NCBI RefSeq assembly: GCF_001641335.1
Contig: NZ_LVEM01000003.1
Span: forward strand, 963,191 to 1,027,190
Direction: 5' to 3'
Origin: Bradyrhizobium stylosanthis
Lineage (GTDB): Bacteria; Pseudomonadota; Alphaproteobacteria; Rhizobiales; Xanthobacteraceae
DNA length: 64,000 bases
The notes beneath the pieces are model-generated. The model made no database searches and had not been told where the DNA came from. It worked only from the letters and a program-made list of their open reading frames with translations. Of the stretch, positions 44,521-53,391 are shown piece after piece. A program made the position numbers and the translations under genes. How positions within the stretch are numbered: the stretch's first letter is position 1; the number at the start of each line of letters is the position of its first letter.

Positions 44521-45765
44521 CTAGCCGGCGGGTTTGCGGATCTGCGCCGACAGCGCGTCGCGATGCTCGGGCGCCGCGATCGCGATCAGGCGGCGCGCAC
44601 GCTCTGCGAGGCCGCAGCCGCGCAGCTCGGCGATACCCCACTCCGTGACAATGGCGTCGACGTCGGCACGAGGCGTCGTCACGGTCTCGACATTGGCGAC
44701 GATTCGGCTGCTCCCGTCCGACGCCGTCGCCGGCAGCGCGATGATCGCCCTGCCCCCGCGTGACGCATTGGCGCCGCGCACGAAATCGAGCTGGCCGCCG
44801 ATCGCGCCGATCGCAATGCCATTGAGCGTCTCGGAATTGACGCTGCCGTCGAGCCCGACCTGAAGCGCCGAGTTGATCGCAACCAGCCGGTTGATCTGCG
44901 CCAGAGTGCCCTGGCCATGCGTGTAGGACGTCGGCCGCACTGCGACCGCCTTGTTTTCATGCACGAAGCGATAGAGCCGCTGCGTGCCGATCACCTGGTT
45001 GGTGACGGCGATCCCGGCATCGATCCCCTTCTCCGCATTCGTCACCGCGCCGCGCTCGATCAGGTCGACGACGGCGTCGTTGATCAGGCCGGAATGGATG
45101 CCGAGATTGCGCGCGTGGGACAGCGAGGACAGGATCGCGTCGGGGATACGGCCGACGCCGAACTGCAGCGTGCTGCCGTCGGCGATCAGGCTCGCGGCAT
45201 GGGACGCGATCCGCCGGGACGTGTCGTCGAGCGATGTCGATGCCAATTCGACCGGCGGACGGCGCGCCGTCACGCGCCGGTGGATCGGCACGTCCTCTGG
45301 CCACTCCGCGCCGAAGGTAAAAGGGGCCTCGGGATTGATCTCCGCGATGACAAGGCGCGCGCCGCGAGCGGCATCGCTGACATAATCGTTGGAGAGGCTG
45401 GCGCTGAGACGCCCGCCAGACTGCGCAAGCTGCACGAGGACGACATCGGCCTGATGCCTTCGCGTGGCGAAGTCGGCGCAGAAGGCGCTGTAATTGCTCG
45501 GGATCACCTCAAGCCGCCCGGCCCTGGCCAGCCGTCGCGTAGTGCCGATCACGCCATAGCTCTGGAAGGACACGTTCGGGCTTGCCGCGGAAAACGTCTC
45601 CGAGAACACCGGTCCGATCATCATGCGAAAGGGCGGAAGCTGCGCCGCCTGCGCCATCAGCGCTTCGGTCAGGGTGAGCGGCTCCGCCGTCGCCTGCCCG
45701 CACACCACGAGATCGCCTTCACGGATCAGGCCGGCAAAGTCGATCGGCAGTACGCTTTCCGACAT
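44521..45765 (-). CDS. Acetyl-CoA hydrolase/transferase-family protein
   Basis: A 414-residue protein of the family that includes acetyl-CoA hydrolase, 4-hydroxybutyrate CoA-transferase and the Yersinia-type itaconate CoA-transferase. Features are PSNYSAFCADFA, STLQFGVGRIPDAILSSL, AVTNQVIGTQRLYRFVHEN and ATASDGSSRIVANVETVTTP. Where well-studied members have a catalytic Glu in an HTEM-like motif, this one has HSGL (Gly226). Hydrolase or transferase activity is thus uncertain. It is the last gene of a minus-strand operon with an acyl-CoA ligase, acyl-CoA dehydrogenase and TRAP transporter. Confidence 0.85.
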   Translation of the reverse strand: MSESVLPIDFAGLIREGDLVVCGQATAEPLTLTEALMAQAAQLPPFRMMIGPVFSETFSAASPNVSFQSYGVIGTTRRLARAGRLEVIPSNYSAFCADFATRRHQADVVLVQLAQSGGRLSASLSNDYVSDAARGARLVIAEINPEAPFTFGAEWPEDVPIHRRVTARRPPVELASTSLDDTSRRIASHAASLIADGSTLQFGVGRIPDAILSSLSHARNLGIHSGLINDAVVDLIERGAVTNAEKGIDAGIAVTNQVIGTQRLYRFVHENKAVAVRPTSYTHGQGTLAQINRLVAINSALQVGLDGSVNSETLNGIAIGAIGGQLDFVRGANASRGGRAIIALPATASDGSSRIVANVETVTTPRADVDAIVTEWGIAELRGCGLAERARRLIAIAAPEHRDALSAQIRKPAG

Positions 45766-45772
45766 CGCGACC

Positions 45773-47326
45773 TCAGCCGATCGGCGTGAGACGGGCGGAA
45801 GCCTCGCCGAGCAGCGTGCGTAGCTCCGTCTTCACGATCTTGCCATAGCTGTTTTTGGGCAATTCGCCGGTGAGGTAATAGTGCTTGGGCCGCTTGAAAC
45901 GGGCGATCCAGGCGTTGCATATCTGGTCGAGTTCGTCTCGTGTGACCGTCCTGCCGTCGGCGGCAACCACGATGGCCACGACCTCCTCGCCCCATTCCGG
46001 ATGCGGCCGGCCGATCACTGAGACTTCGGCGACGGCCTCGTGCCGCAGCAGCACCTCCTCGACCTCGCGCGGATAGATGTTGGTGCCGCCGGAGATGATG
46101 ACGTCCTTGGAACGGTCCTTGAGCGTGAGAAAGCCGTCGGCATCGAAGGCACCCATGTCGCCGGTGTAGAGCCAGCCGTCGCGCAGCGTGTTCGCGGTGG
46201 CGTCCGGGTTCTGCCAGTAGCCGGACATGACGGTGTCGCCGCGCACGATGATCTCGCCGACCTCGCCGGGCGCAACATCCTGCCCCGCCTCATCCACGGT
46301 GCGGACCTGCACCACGCCCTGCGCGATGCCGACGGAGGCAAGGCGTTCCTCATGACGCGGATGGCCGGCGTCGGCATGCATCGACTTCGGCAAGTAAGTG
46401 ATGGTCATCGGCGTCTCGCCCTGACCATAGATTTGCGCCAGCTTCGGCCCGAACACGGCAAGCGCCGCCTTGCAGTCGGCAACATACATCGGACCGCCGC
46501 CATAGATGATGGTCTTCAGCCCCGGCGCGGTCGCGCCCGCAGCTTCCGCCGCGACCGTCAGGCGCCGCACCATGGTCGGCGCAGCGAAGAAGGAGATGTT
46601 GTCGCGCTTCGCCGTCAGCTCGAGAATCTCGTCGGGCTCGAAGCGGCCGCTTTCGGGAATGATCTGCGCGCCCATTCCAAACACATGCGGCACCATATAA
46701 AGGCCGGAGCCGTGCGACATCGGAGCTGCGTGCAGCAGCGCCTCGCCCGGCAGGATCGGGTTGATCTCGGCGAGATAGTTCAGCGACATCGCCAGCAGGT
46801 TACGATGGCTCAGCACCGCGCCCTTGGGCCGGCCGGTAGTGCCGCTGGTGTAGAAGATCCAGGCGGGATCGGTGATCGCGACATCGGCGATCGCGATGCC
46901 GTCCGCCTGCTCCATGCGGCGATGCTCGGCCGAGCTGATCTCGACGATGCGCGGCAGGGTCGTGCCCAGCGCCAGAGCTTCCGACGCGACGCCCGCCATG
47001 TCCCCGGTCACGAAGACGACGGCGGCGCCCGAATTGTCGAGAATGAACGCGACCTCGCGCGGATGAAGTTTTGCGTTGATGGGGACGGCGACGAGGCCCG
47101 CGTGCCAGCAGGCATAGAGGCAGGCGACGTAGTCGGGCACGTTCTTCATCAGCAGCGCGACACGGTCGCCTCTGGCGAGGCCGAAGCGTTGCTGCAGCGA
47201 TGCAGCAAGCGACGCCACCGTCGTGGCTAGCCGGCCGTAGTCGGCAACCGGCGTCAGACCCTTGAGCAGCGCCGGAGCTGAAGCGTCGGCCTTGGCAGCA
47301 CGCAGGAGATGATGAGCGAGGTTCAT
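45773..47326 (-). CDS. AMP-dependent acyl-CoA ligase
   Basis: A 517-residue ANL-superfamily ligase that makes acyl-CoA from an acid, ATP and CoA. It has the P-loop FYTSGTTGRPKGAVLSHRN, YGQGETPMTITYLP, the TGD region LYTGDMGAFDADGFLTLKDR, the hinge SKDVIISGGTNIYPREVEEV and the C-terminal catalytic lysine in PKNSYGKIVKTELR. It is 18 nt from the acyl-CoA dehydrogenase gene and 7 nt before the acetyl-CoA hydrolase-family gene. Its substrate is probably the acid imported by the nearby TRAP system. Confidence 0.9.
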   Translation of the reverse strand: MNLAHHLLRAAKADASAPALLKGLTPVADYGRLATTVASLAASLQQRFGLARGDRVALLMKNVPDYVACLYACWHAGLVAVPINAKLHPREVAFILDNSGAAVVFVTGDMAGVASEALALGTTLPRIVEISSAEHRRMEQADGIAIADVAITDPAWIFYTSGTTGRPKGAVLSHRNLLAMSLNYLAEINPILPGEALLHAAPMSHGSGLYMVPHVFGMGAQIIPESGRFEPDEILELTAKRDNISFFAAPTMVRRLTVAAEAAGATAPGLKTIIYGGGPMYVADCKAALAVFGPKLAQIYGQGETPMTITYLPKSMHADAGHPRHEERLASVGIAQGVVQVRTVDEAGQDVAPGEVGEIIVRGDTVMSGYWQNPDATANTLRDGWLYTGDMGAFDADGFLTLKDRSKDVIISGGTNIYPREVEEVLLRHEAVAEVSVIGRPHPEWGEEVVAIVVAADGRTVTRDELDQICNAWIARFKRPKHYYLTGELPKNSYGKIVKTELRTLLGEASARLTPIG

Positions 47327-47344
47327 GACGATCCTCCGCGCAGC

Positions 47345-48511
47345 CTAGTACGACTTGGCGAGCCCGAGCACCTTTTCCGCGATGAAACTGAGCGCGAGCT
47401 GCGGGCTGACCGGCGCGATGCGCGGGATCAGCACTTCGCGCAAATAGCGCTCGACGTGGAATTCCTTGGCATAGCCGAAGCCGCCATGGGTCATCACCGC
47501 CTGCTCGCAGGCATGATACCCGGCTTCGCCCGCGAAATATTTCGCGGCGTTCGCGCCGGCGCCGCAGGGCAGGCCCTTGTCGTACTGCCAGGCCGCCTGC
47601 ATCACCATCAGCCAGGCCGCCTCGAGCTCGACCCAGTTCACCGCGAGCGGATGCTGGATGCCTTGATTCTTGCCGATCGGGCGATTGAACACCGTGCGTG
47701 TCTTGGCATATTCGGTCGCCCGCGACAGCGCGAGCTTGCCGAGGCCGACGGCTTCCGCCGCGATCAGAATGCGCTCCGGGTTCATGCCCTCAAGGATGTA
47801 CTGGAAGCCCTTGCCTTCCTCGCCGATCCGGTCCTCCATCGGGATTTCAAAATCCTCGAAGAACAGCTCGTTGGAATCGACGATCTTGCGGCCCATCTTC
47901 TCGATCTCGTGGACCTTGATCTTCTTACGGTCGAAGTCCGTGTAGAACAGGCTGAGGCCATGAGTCGGCGAGCGCACCTCTTCCAGCGGCGTGGTGCGCG
48001 CCAGCAGCAGGATCTTGTGCGCGACCTGCGCGGTCGAGATCCAGACCTTCTGGCCGTTGACGATGTAGCGGTCGTTCTTCGCGACGGCGCGGGTCTTGAG
48101 CTGCGTGGTGTTGAGGCCGGTGTTGGGCTCGGTGACGGCGAAGCAGGCCTTCTCGCGGCCCTCGACCATCGGCGGCAGCATGCGCTTGCGCTGCTCCTCG
48201 GTGCCGAACACGACGACGGGGTTGAGGCCGAACACGTTGATGTGCACCGCGGAGGCGCCGGACATGCCGGCGCCGGACTCCGCGATCGTGCGCATCATGA
48301 TCGCGGCTTCGGTAATGCCGAGCCCCGAGCCGCCATATTCCTCCGGCACACAGATGCCGAGCCAGCCGGCATCGGCCAGCGCCTTGTGGAAGTCGTGCGG
48401 GAAGCCGCCGTCGTGGTCCTTCTTCAGCCAATAGGCATCGGGAAAGCCCTCGCAGATCTTGGCGATGGCATCGCGAATGGCTTCCTGCTGATCGGTAAGC
48501 GCGAAATCCAT
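47345..48511 (-). CDS. Acyl-CoA dehydrogenase
   Basis: A 388-residue flavoprotein that introduces an alpha,beta double bond in an acyl-CoA. Signatures are CFAVTEPNTGLNTTQLKTRA, NGQKVWISTAQVAHKILLLA, RTVFNRPIGKNQGIQHPLA and the C-terminal MTHGGFGYAKEFHVERYLRE, then PRIAPVSPQ. The catalytic Glu typical of short-chain members is not at the usual C-terminal place, as in many long-branched or isovaleryl-type relatives, so substrate class is unclear. It lies between the TRAP genes and the ligase gene. Confidence 0.92.
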   Translation of the reverse strand: MDFALTDQQEAIRDAIAKICEGFPDAYWLKKDHDGGFPHDFHKALADAGWLGICVPEEYGGSGLGITEAAIMMRTIAESGAGMSGASAVHINVFGLNPVVVFGTEEQRKRMLPPMVEGREKACFAVTEPNTGLNTTQLKTRAVAKNDRYIVNGQKVWISTAQVAHKILLLARTTPLEEVRSPTHGLSLFYTDFDRKKIKVHEIEKMGRKIVDSNELFFEDFEIPMEDRIGEEGKGFQYILEGMNPERILIAAEAVGLGKLALSRATEYAKTRTVFNRPIGKNQGIQHPLAVNWVELEAAWLMVMQAAWQYDKGLPCGAGANAAKYFAGEAGYHACEQAVMTHGGFGYAKEFHVERYLREVLIPRIAPVSPQLALSFIAEKVLGLAKSY

Positions 48512-48547
48512 GTTCTTGTTCTCCTTATTGGGAGCCGGGCTCCGATC

Positions 48548-49837
48548 CTAGCGCCCCATCTGCGAGGGCAGCCAGAGGATGATAGACGGAAACGCCACCA
48601 GAATCGCGATCGCAATCAGGTGCGCGATGAAGTGCGGGAAGGTGCCGTGGAAGACTTCCGCGACCGGCCGCTTGGCGTAGCGGGCGACGATGAAGCAGTT
48701 CAGCCCGACCGGCGGCGTGATCATGCCGACCTCGGCGGTGACGATCTTGATGACCCCGAACCAGATCGGATCGAAGCCGAGCGTCTTGATCAGCGGCAGC
48801 ACGATCGGCACGGTCAGAACCAGGATCGCGATTTGGTCCATGAAGGAGCCGAGCACGATATAGCCGCACAGGATCAGCGTGATGATCACCCAGCGCGAGG
48901 TCGGCAAGCTGCCGATCCAGGCGACGAGATCCTGGGTCACGTGGGTGAGCGTGAAGAAATAGCCGAAGATCGAGGCCCCGACCAGGATCATGATGATCAT
49001 GCAGGTGCCGTGGCTGGCGCGCAGCAGCGTCCTGTAGAGCGATGACGGCGTGATCTTGCCCTTGACGATCGCGAGCAGAAACGCGCCGAATGCGCCGAAG
49101 GCCGACGCCTCTGTCGGCGTGGCGACGCCGAGATAGATCGTGCCCGTCACGATCGAGAACAGCACCACCATCGGCGAGACCTGCCACAGCAGCGCAAACT
49201 TTTCGCGCCACGGCACCGACTTCGCGGCGGGTGCGCGCGCAGGATCCTGCCAGACCAGGAAATAAATCGTGGCCATGATGGTGATGGTGACGAGGATCGC
49301 CGGGATGATGCCGCTGATCAGGAGCTTGCCGATGTTCACCTCGGCCAGCAGGCCGAAGATGACCAGCGCGACGCTGGTCGGCAGCAGCATCGACAGCGTG
49401 CCCGAGATCGCGACGACGCCGGCGGCCATCTTCGGCTCGTAGCCCTGGCGGATCATCGCGGGCAGGCTGGTCGAGGACAGCGTCGCGGCCGAGGCCGTCG
49501 AGGTGCCGCAGATCGCGCCGAAGCCGGCACCGGCCAGCGCGGTCGCCATGCCGAGACCGCCGGGAATGCGACCGACCCAGGCCGAGGCGGTCTTGAACAG
49601 ATCGTCCGCAACGCCCGACAGCAGCACGAGGTCCGCCATCAGCAGGAACATCGGGATGGTGATCAATTCGTAGGACGAGACGGTCGAGAGCGGCGCGGTT
49701 TGCAGGATGCCGAACAGCGTGGACCAGCCGCCGACCATGACGAGGCCGACCGAGCCGGCAAAGGCCATGGCGAAGCCGACGGGTGTGCCGAGAGCCAGCA
49801 GGCCGAACAGCAGGGCGAGAACGATGAAAGGTGTCAT
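48548..49837 (-). CDS. TRAP transporter large permease (DctM type)
   Basis: A 429-residue, 12-14-helix membrane protein, the driving subunit of a TRAP transporter that imports organic acids with Na+ or H+. It starts MTPFIVLALLFGLLALGTPV and carries the hallmarks AGAGFGAICGTSTASAATLS, GVVAISGTLSMLLPTSVAL, TAEVGMITPPVGLNCFIVA and LGSFMDQIAILVLTVPIVLP. It is 12 nt downstream of the DctQ-like gene. The substrate is not evident from sequence. Confidence 0.94.
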   Translation of the reverse strand: MTPFIVLALLFGLLALGTPVGFAMAFAGSVGLVMVGGWSTLFGILQTAPLSTVSSYELITIPMFLLMADLVLLSGVADDLFKTASAWVGRIPGGLGMATALAGAGFGAICGTSTASAATLSSTSLPAMIRQGYEPKMAAGVVAISGTLSMLLPTSVALVIFGLLAEVNIGKLLISGIIPAILVTITIMATIYFLVWQDPARAPAAKSVPWREKFALLWQVSPMVVLFSIVTGTIYLGVATPTEASAFGAFGAFLLAIVKGKITPSSLYRTLLRASHGTCMIIMILVGASIFGYFFTLTHVTQDLVAWIGSLPTSRWVIITLILCGYIVLGSFMDQIAILVLTVPIVLPLIKTLGFDPIWFGVIKIVTAEVGMITPPVGLNCFIVARYAKRPVAEVFHGTFPHFIAHLIAIAILVAFPSIILWLPSQMGR

Positions 49838-49849
49838 GGATATCGCCCG

Positions 49850-50404
49850 TTACTCGAAGGATCGCGCTTCGCCGACGCCGGTCACCGGCGGCAGCGGATA
49901 GAGGTCGCGGCCGCTGACGAGGCTCAGCACGTTGCCGACGAGCTGCAGCGCCAGCCGCAGCACCAGCACGCCGCAGCCGAACGGCACCAGCGCCGCCGAT
50001 ATCCAGGTCGGCCAGGCAATCGCACCGGCCAGCACGTCGTGCTGCTCGTAATTCTCCAGCGCGCGCTCGAACCCGACCTTGCAGATCAGGACGAACACGA
50101 ACAGGCCCGCAAGCGCGGTGACGATCTCCGACAGCCGCCGGCCCGCCGGCGAGAAGCGCGACAGCAGGATGTCGACGCCGACATGCGCATGCTCGCGCAG
50201 GCCGTCCGACAGCGTGAAGAAGAACACGCCGGCCAGCAGATAGAGCCCGATCAGGTCATAGGTGAAGGCGAACGGACTGTTCAGCGCGTAGCGCATGAAC
50301 ACGTCGGTCACCACCAGCAGCATGATCGCGAACAGGAACACCACCGCGATCACCGTCAGCGCGCGCTCCAGCGCGCCGAGCACATCTCCTGCCCGCTTGA
50401 TCAC
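49850..50404 (-). CDS. TRAP transporter small permease (DctQ type)
   Basis: A 184-residue, four-helix membrane protein. It matches the DctQ pattern: helices LTVIAVVFLFAIMLLVVTDV, FTYDLIGLYLLAGVFFFTLS, IVTALAGLFVFVLICKVGF and a final LVLRLALQLVGNVLSLV, with the DVFMRYALNSPFAF and DGLREHAHVGVDILLSR motifs. It forms the permease complex with the large subunit encoded downstream and works with the binding protein encoded upstream. Confidence 0.93.
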   Translation of the reverse strand: MIKRAGDVLGALERALTVIAVVFLFAIMLLVVTDVFMRYALNSPFAFTYDLIGLYLLAGVFFFTLSDGLREHAHVGVDILLSRFSPAGRRLSEIVTALAGLFVFVLICKVGFERALENYEQHDVLAGAIAWPTWISAALVPFGCGVLVLRLALQLVGNVLSLVSGRDLYPLPPVTGVGEARSFE

Positions 50405-50432
50405 CTCTCGCGCCTCCCTCGTTGCTGTCGGA

Positions 50433-51461
50433 TTACTTCGTGCCGCCGGAGGCGAGCAGGTCCTCGAACTCCTTCAGCGCGGCGGATGCCTGCTTGCCAC
50501 GGCTGTCGAGCCCGCTCGCCCATTCCTTGCCGACGCCCTTGAGCTTGTCCTTGATCTCGGCGCGCGTCGCTTCCGGCAGCGGATCGAAGCTGACGCCTTC
50601 ATCCTGCATCTGCTTCTTGGTGACTTCGCCTTCCTTGTCGACGTCGGCGCACGCTTTCGGCGTGATCGCTTCCGAAGCCTCGTCCATCGCCTTCTTCACG
50701 TCGTCGGGCAGCTTGTTCCAGACCGACTGGTTGATGGAATAGGCGACGATGAAGCTGCCGAAGCTGACGCCTTCGGTCGCGTGCTTGACCAGCTTGTCGA
50801 GGCCGTAGGAGACGACGCTGTCGAGCGGGAACAGCAGGCCGTCCATGGTGCCGCGCGACAGAGACTCATAGGCGTCGGGCGCGGCCATGCGCACCGGCAC
50901 GGCATTGAGCGCCCGCAGCGTCAGATCCTGCGCGCCGCCGGTGGTGCGCAGCTTGAGGCCCTGCATGTCCTTGGTGGTTTCCACCTTCGACTTGACGGTC
51001 CACACCTGATAGGGCGGCAGCACCACGGCCATCAGCAGCTTGATCTTGTTCGGTGCGTATTCCTGCTTGGCCAGGATGCCTTCGCGCGCGGTCTTCCAGT
51101 AGGCGAGCGTGCCCTGGCAGCTGGTCGCGAATGCGCCCGGCAATTGCGCGACTTCCGACAGCGGCATCTTGTCGGACACGTAGGACGGCCCGATGTAGCC
51201 GATGTCGACCACGCCGGATTGCGTCAGGCGCAGCATGTCGGCTGCCTTGCCGATCTGCTGGTTGGGATAATAGGTGAAGGTCACCGCGCCGTTGGTGCGC
51301 TTGGTGACGTCGTCCATCCAGGGCTTGAGCAGCAGGCGGACGAGGTAATGGCCAGCGGGAAAGCTGTCGGCGACCTTCAGCTCGAGCGCGTGTGCCTGAA
51401 GCGTCGAGACCGGCAGCGAAAGCGCGAGCGCGGCGGCAGCCCAGGCCAGATTCTTCTTCAT
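50433..51461 (-). CDS. TRAP transporter substrate-binding protein (DctP type)
   Basis: A 342-residue periplasmic solute-binding protein. A signal peptide (MKKNLAWAAAALALSLPVST, cleaved near LQAHA) is followed by the DctP fold with LKVADSFPAGHYLVRLLLKP, LRLTQSGVVDIGYIGPSYVS, LKLRTTGGAQDLTLRALNAV and GTMDGLLFPLDSVVSYGLDK. It is the first gene of the minus-strand operon. An AT-rich control region lies upstream, shared with the divergent CoA-transferase gene. Confidence 0.94.
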   Translation of the reverse strand: MKKNLAWAAAALALSLPVSTLQAHALELKVADSFPAGHYLVRLLLKPWMDDVTKRTNGAVTFTYYPNQQIGKAADMLRLTQSGVVDIGYIGPSYVSDKMPLSEVAQLPGAFATSCQGTLAYWKTAREGILAKQEYAPNKIKLLMAVVLPPYQVWTVKSKVETTKDMQGLKLRTTGGAQDLTLRALNAVPVRMAAPDAYESLSRGTMDGLLFPLDSVVSYGLDKLVKHATEGVSFGSFIVAYSINQSVWNKLPDDVKKAMDEASEAITPKACADVDKEGEVTKKQMQDEGVSFDPLPEATRAEIKDKLKGVGKEWASGLDSRGKQASAALKEFEDLLASGGTK

Positions 51462-51555
51462 TTGGTTCTCCCTAACGCGTCCCCACGCCGAAGGCGGCAG
51501 CGGCTTGCTGCAGCACCGTCCGGCCCTCGCTCCATTTCTTGCTTGAGGAAAATGT

Positions 51556-51676
51556 ACATATATGTGAATTTATCTGTCAAGTATATGAACTGCGCATGGC
51601 GCTATGCACGCCAGGCCGACTTCGCTGAATTGACACCAGCGTTTTATGAACTCTAACTCCACGTATATGAATTCAT
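51556..51676. promoter_or_regulatory. Divergent control region with repeated TATATGAAYT elements
   Basis: A strikingly AT-rich stretch between the dctP-like and CoA-transferase genes. It contains ACATATATGT (51556-51565, palindromic) followed by GAATTTA, GTATATGAACT (51581), TTTTATGAACT (51642) and GTATATGAATTCAT (51663-51676, with palindrome ATGAATTCAT). The last two are 21 bp apart, two helical turns. The IclR-family regulator encoded at 54261 is the natural candidate to bind here; this is an inference. Confidence 0.6.
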
Positions 51677-51689
51677 CTCACGAGGCCCC

Positions 51690-52892
51690 ATGGGACCGCT
51701 CGCCGGCTTCACCATTCTCGACCTGACCTCGGTGCTGATGGGCCCCTACGGCACCCAGGTGCTCGCGGACATGGGCGCCGACGTCATCAAGGTCGAAAGC
51801 CCGGAAGGGGACATCGTCCGCCAGATCGGTCCCGGCCGCACGCCCGGCATGGGCGGGATGTTCCACAACGCCAATCGCGGCAAGCGCAGCATCGTGCTCG
51901 ATCTGAAGAAGAAGGAAGGCCGCGACACGCTGCTGCTTCTGGCCAAGCGCGCCAACGCGCTGGTCTACAATGTGCGCCCGCAGGCGATGGCGCGGCTCGG
52001 CCTCGACTACGAGACGCTTCGCGAGATCAATCCGTCGCTGGTCTATGTCGGTGCGTTCGGCTACGGCCAGTCCGGCCCCTATGCCGCAAAGCCCGCCTAT
52101 GACGATCTGATCCAGGGCGCCGCCACCATTCCGACGCTGCTCGCTGCCGCCGGCGACGGTACGCCGCGCTACGTGCCCGTCACCATCGCCGACCGCATCG
52201 TCGGGTTGATGATGGTGAATGCGATCATGGGCGGGCTGATGCACCAGCAGCGCACGGGTGTCGGCCAGCGCATCGACGTGCCGATGTTCGAATCCATGGC
52301 CGAGTTCGTGCTGGTCGATCATTTGGGCGGCCTCACCTACGATCCCCCGCTCGACCATGGCGGGTATGCTCGCCTGCTCTCGCGCTACCGAAAGCCCTAC
52401 AAGACCAGCGACGGCTATCTCTGCGTCCTCATCTACAACGACAAGCACTGGCGCAGCTTCTTCGAGGCGATCGGGCAGCCGCACTTCCTGGAGCAGCCGC
52501 GCTTCGCCAACCACGCCGCGCGCACGAAACATATCGACGAGATCTACGAGGAAATCGGACAGATCTTCGCGACGCGCCCCACGGCGGAGTGGCGCGAGCT
52601 CCTGGAGCGCGCCGACATTCCGGTGATGCCGATGCACACGCTGGAGACGATCCTGGACGATCCGCACCTCAAGGCGACCGGCTTCTTCCAAACGGTTGAG
52701 CATCCCGTCGAAGGGCGCATCCGCCAGATGCGCGTGCCCTCGACCTGGAGCGTGACCCAGCCGGAAGCCGCGGGTCCCGCCCCGACGCTCGGCCAGCACG
52801 GCCGCGACATTTTGCGCGAGGCCGGTCTCTCGACTGAAGAGATCGAGCAGCTCGCAGAGCAAAAAGCAGTTCACCTGGCCGCGCCGCCTTAA
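51690..52892 (+). CDS. Class III (CaiB/BaiF-family) CoA transferase
   Basis: A 400-residue CoA transferase of the formyl-CoA/carnitine CoA-transferase family, which moves CoA between carboxylic acids. It opens MGPLAGFTILDLTSVLMGPY and has VLADMGADVIKVESPEGD, the GYGQSGPYAAKPAYD segment and a candidate catalytic Asp in TIADRIVGLMMVNAIMGG. GAGG precedes the ATG. With the following MaoC hydratase and CitE-like lyase it forms a CoA-ester pathway unit. Pseudomonas itaconate CoA-transferase is of this family, so an itaconate or C5-dicarboxylate substrate is plausible. Confidence 0.93.
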   Translation: MGPLAGFTILDLTSVLMGPYGTQVLADMGADVIKVESPEGDIVRQIGPGRTPGMGGMFHNANRGKRSIVLDLKKKEGRDTLLLLAKRANALVYNVRPQAMARLGLDYETLREINPSLVYVGAFGYGQSGPYAAKPAYDDLIQGAATIPTLLAAAGDGTPRYVPVTIADRIVGLMMVNAIMGGLMHQQRTGVGQRIDVPMFESMAEFVLVDHLGGLTYDPPLDHGGYARLLSRYRKPYKTSDGYLCVLIYNDKHWRSFFEAIGQPHFLEQPRFANHAARTKHIDEIYEEIGQIFATRPTAEWRELLERADIPVMPMHTLETILDDPHLKATGFFQTVEHPVEGRIRQMRVPSTWSVTQPEAAGPAPTLGQHGRDILREAGLSTEEIEQLAEQKAVHLAAPP

Positions 52893-52938
52893 GCCGCAGC
52901 GCGGGCCAAATCGCAAGACACACAGGGAGGAAACCGCG

Positions 52939-53391
52939 ATGGCCGGACTTTATTTCGAAGACTTTTCCGTAGGCCAGGAGTTCAGGCATCCGCTGACCCG
53001 GACCGTCACGGAGATGGACAACACCATGTTCAGCCTGCTGACGCTGAACCCGCAGCCGCTGCATATCGACGCGCATTTCTCCGAAAAGACCGAGTTCGGC
53101 CAGCGCATTTTCAACAGCCTTTACACCCTCGGCATCATGATCGGCATGACGGTCTATGATACGACCATGGGCACAACCGTCGCCAATCTCGGCATGACCG
53201 ACGTCACCTTTCCGAAACCGGTCTTCCATGGCGACACCTTGCGGGCGACGACGAAGGTGCTTTCGTTGAGGGAATCCAAATCGCGCCCCAAAGCGGGCAT
53301 CGTCGAGTTCGAGCACCACGCTCTGAACCAGAACGACGAGATCGTCGGCAAATGCCGCCGCATGGCGATGATGCACAAGAGGCCGGTCTGA
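52939..53391 (+). CDS. MaoC-family acyl-CoA hydratase
   Basis: A 150-residue hot-dog-fold protein. It has the R-hydratase-like motif MFSLLTLNPQPLHIDAHFS (asparagine in place of the usual aspartate, but P.H.D kept) and TDVTFPKPVFHGDTLRAT. It likely hydrates an enoyl-CoA, or dehydrates a hydroxyacyl-CoA, in the pathway of the neighbouring genes. GGAGG lies 9 nt before the ATG. Its stop overlaps the CitE-like gene by 1 nt, indicating coupling; hydratase and lyase often act in sequence. Confidence 0.9.
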   Translation: MAGLYFEDFSVGQEFRHPLTRTVTEMDNTMFSLLTLNPQPLHIDAHFSEKTEFGQRIFNSLYTLGIMIGMTVYDTTMGTTVANLGMTDVTFPKPVFHGDTLRATTKVLSLRESKSRPKAGIVEFEHHALNQNDEIVGKCRRMAMMHKRPV

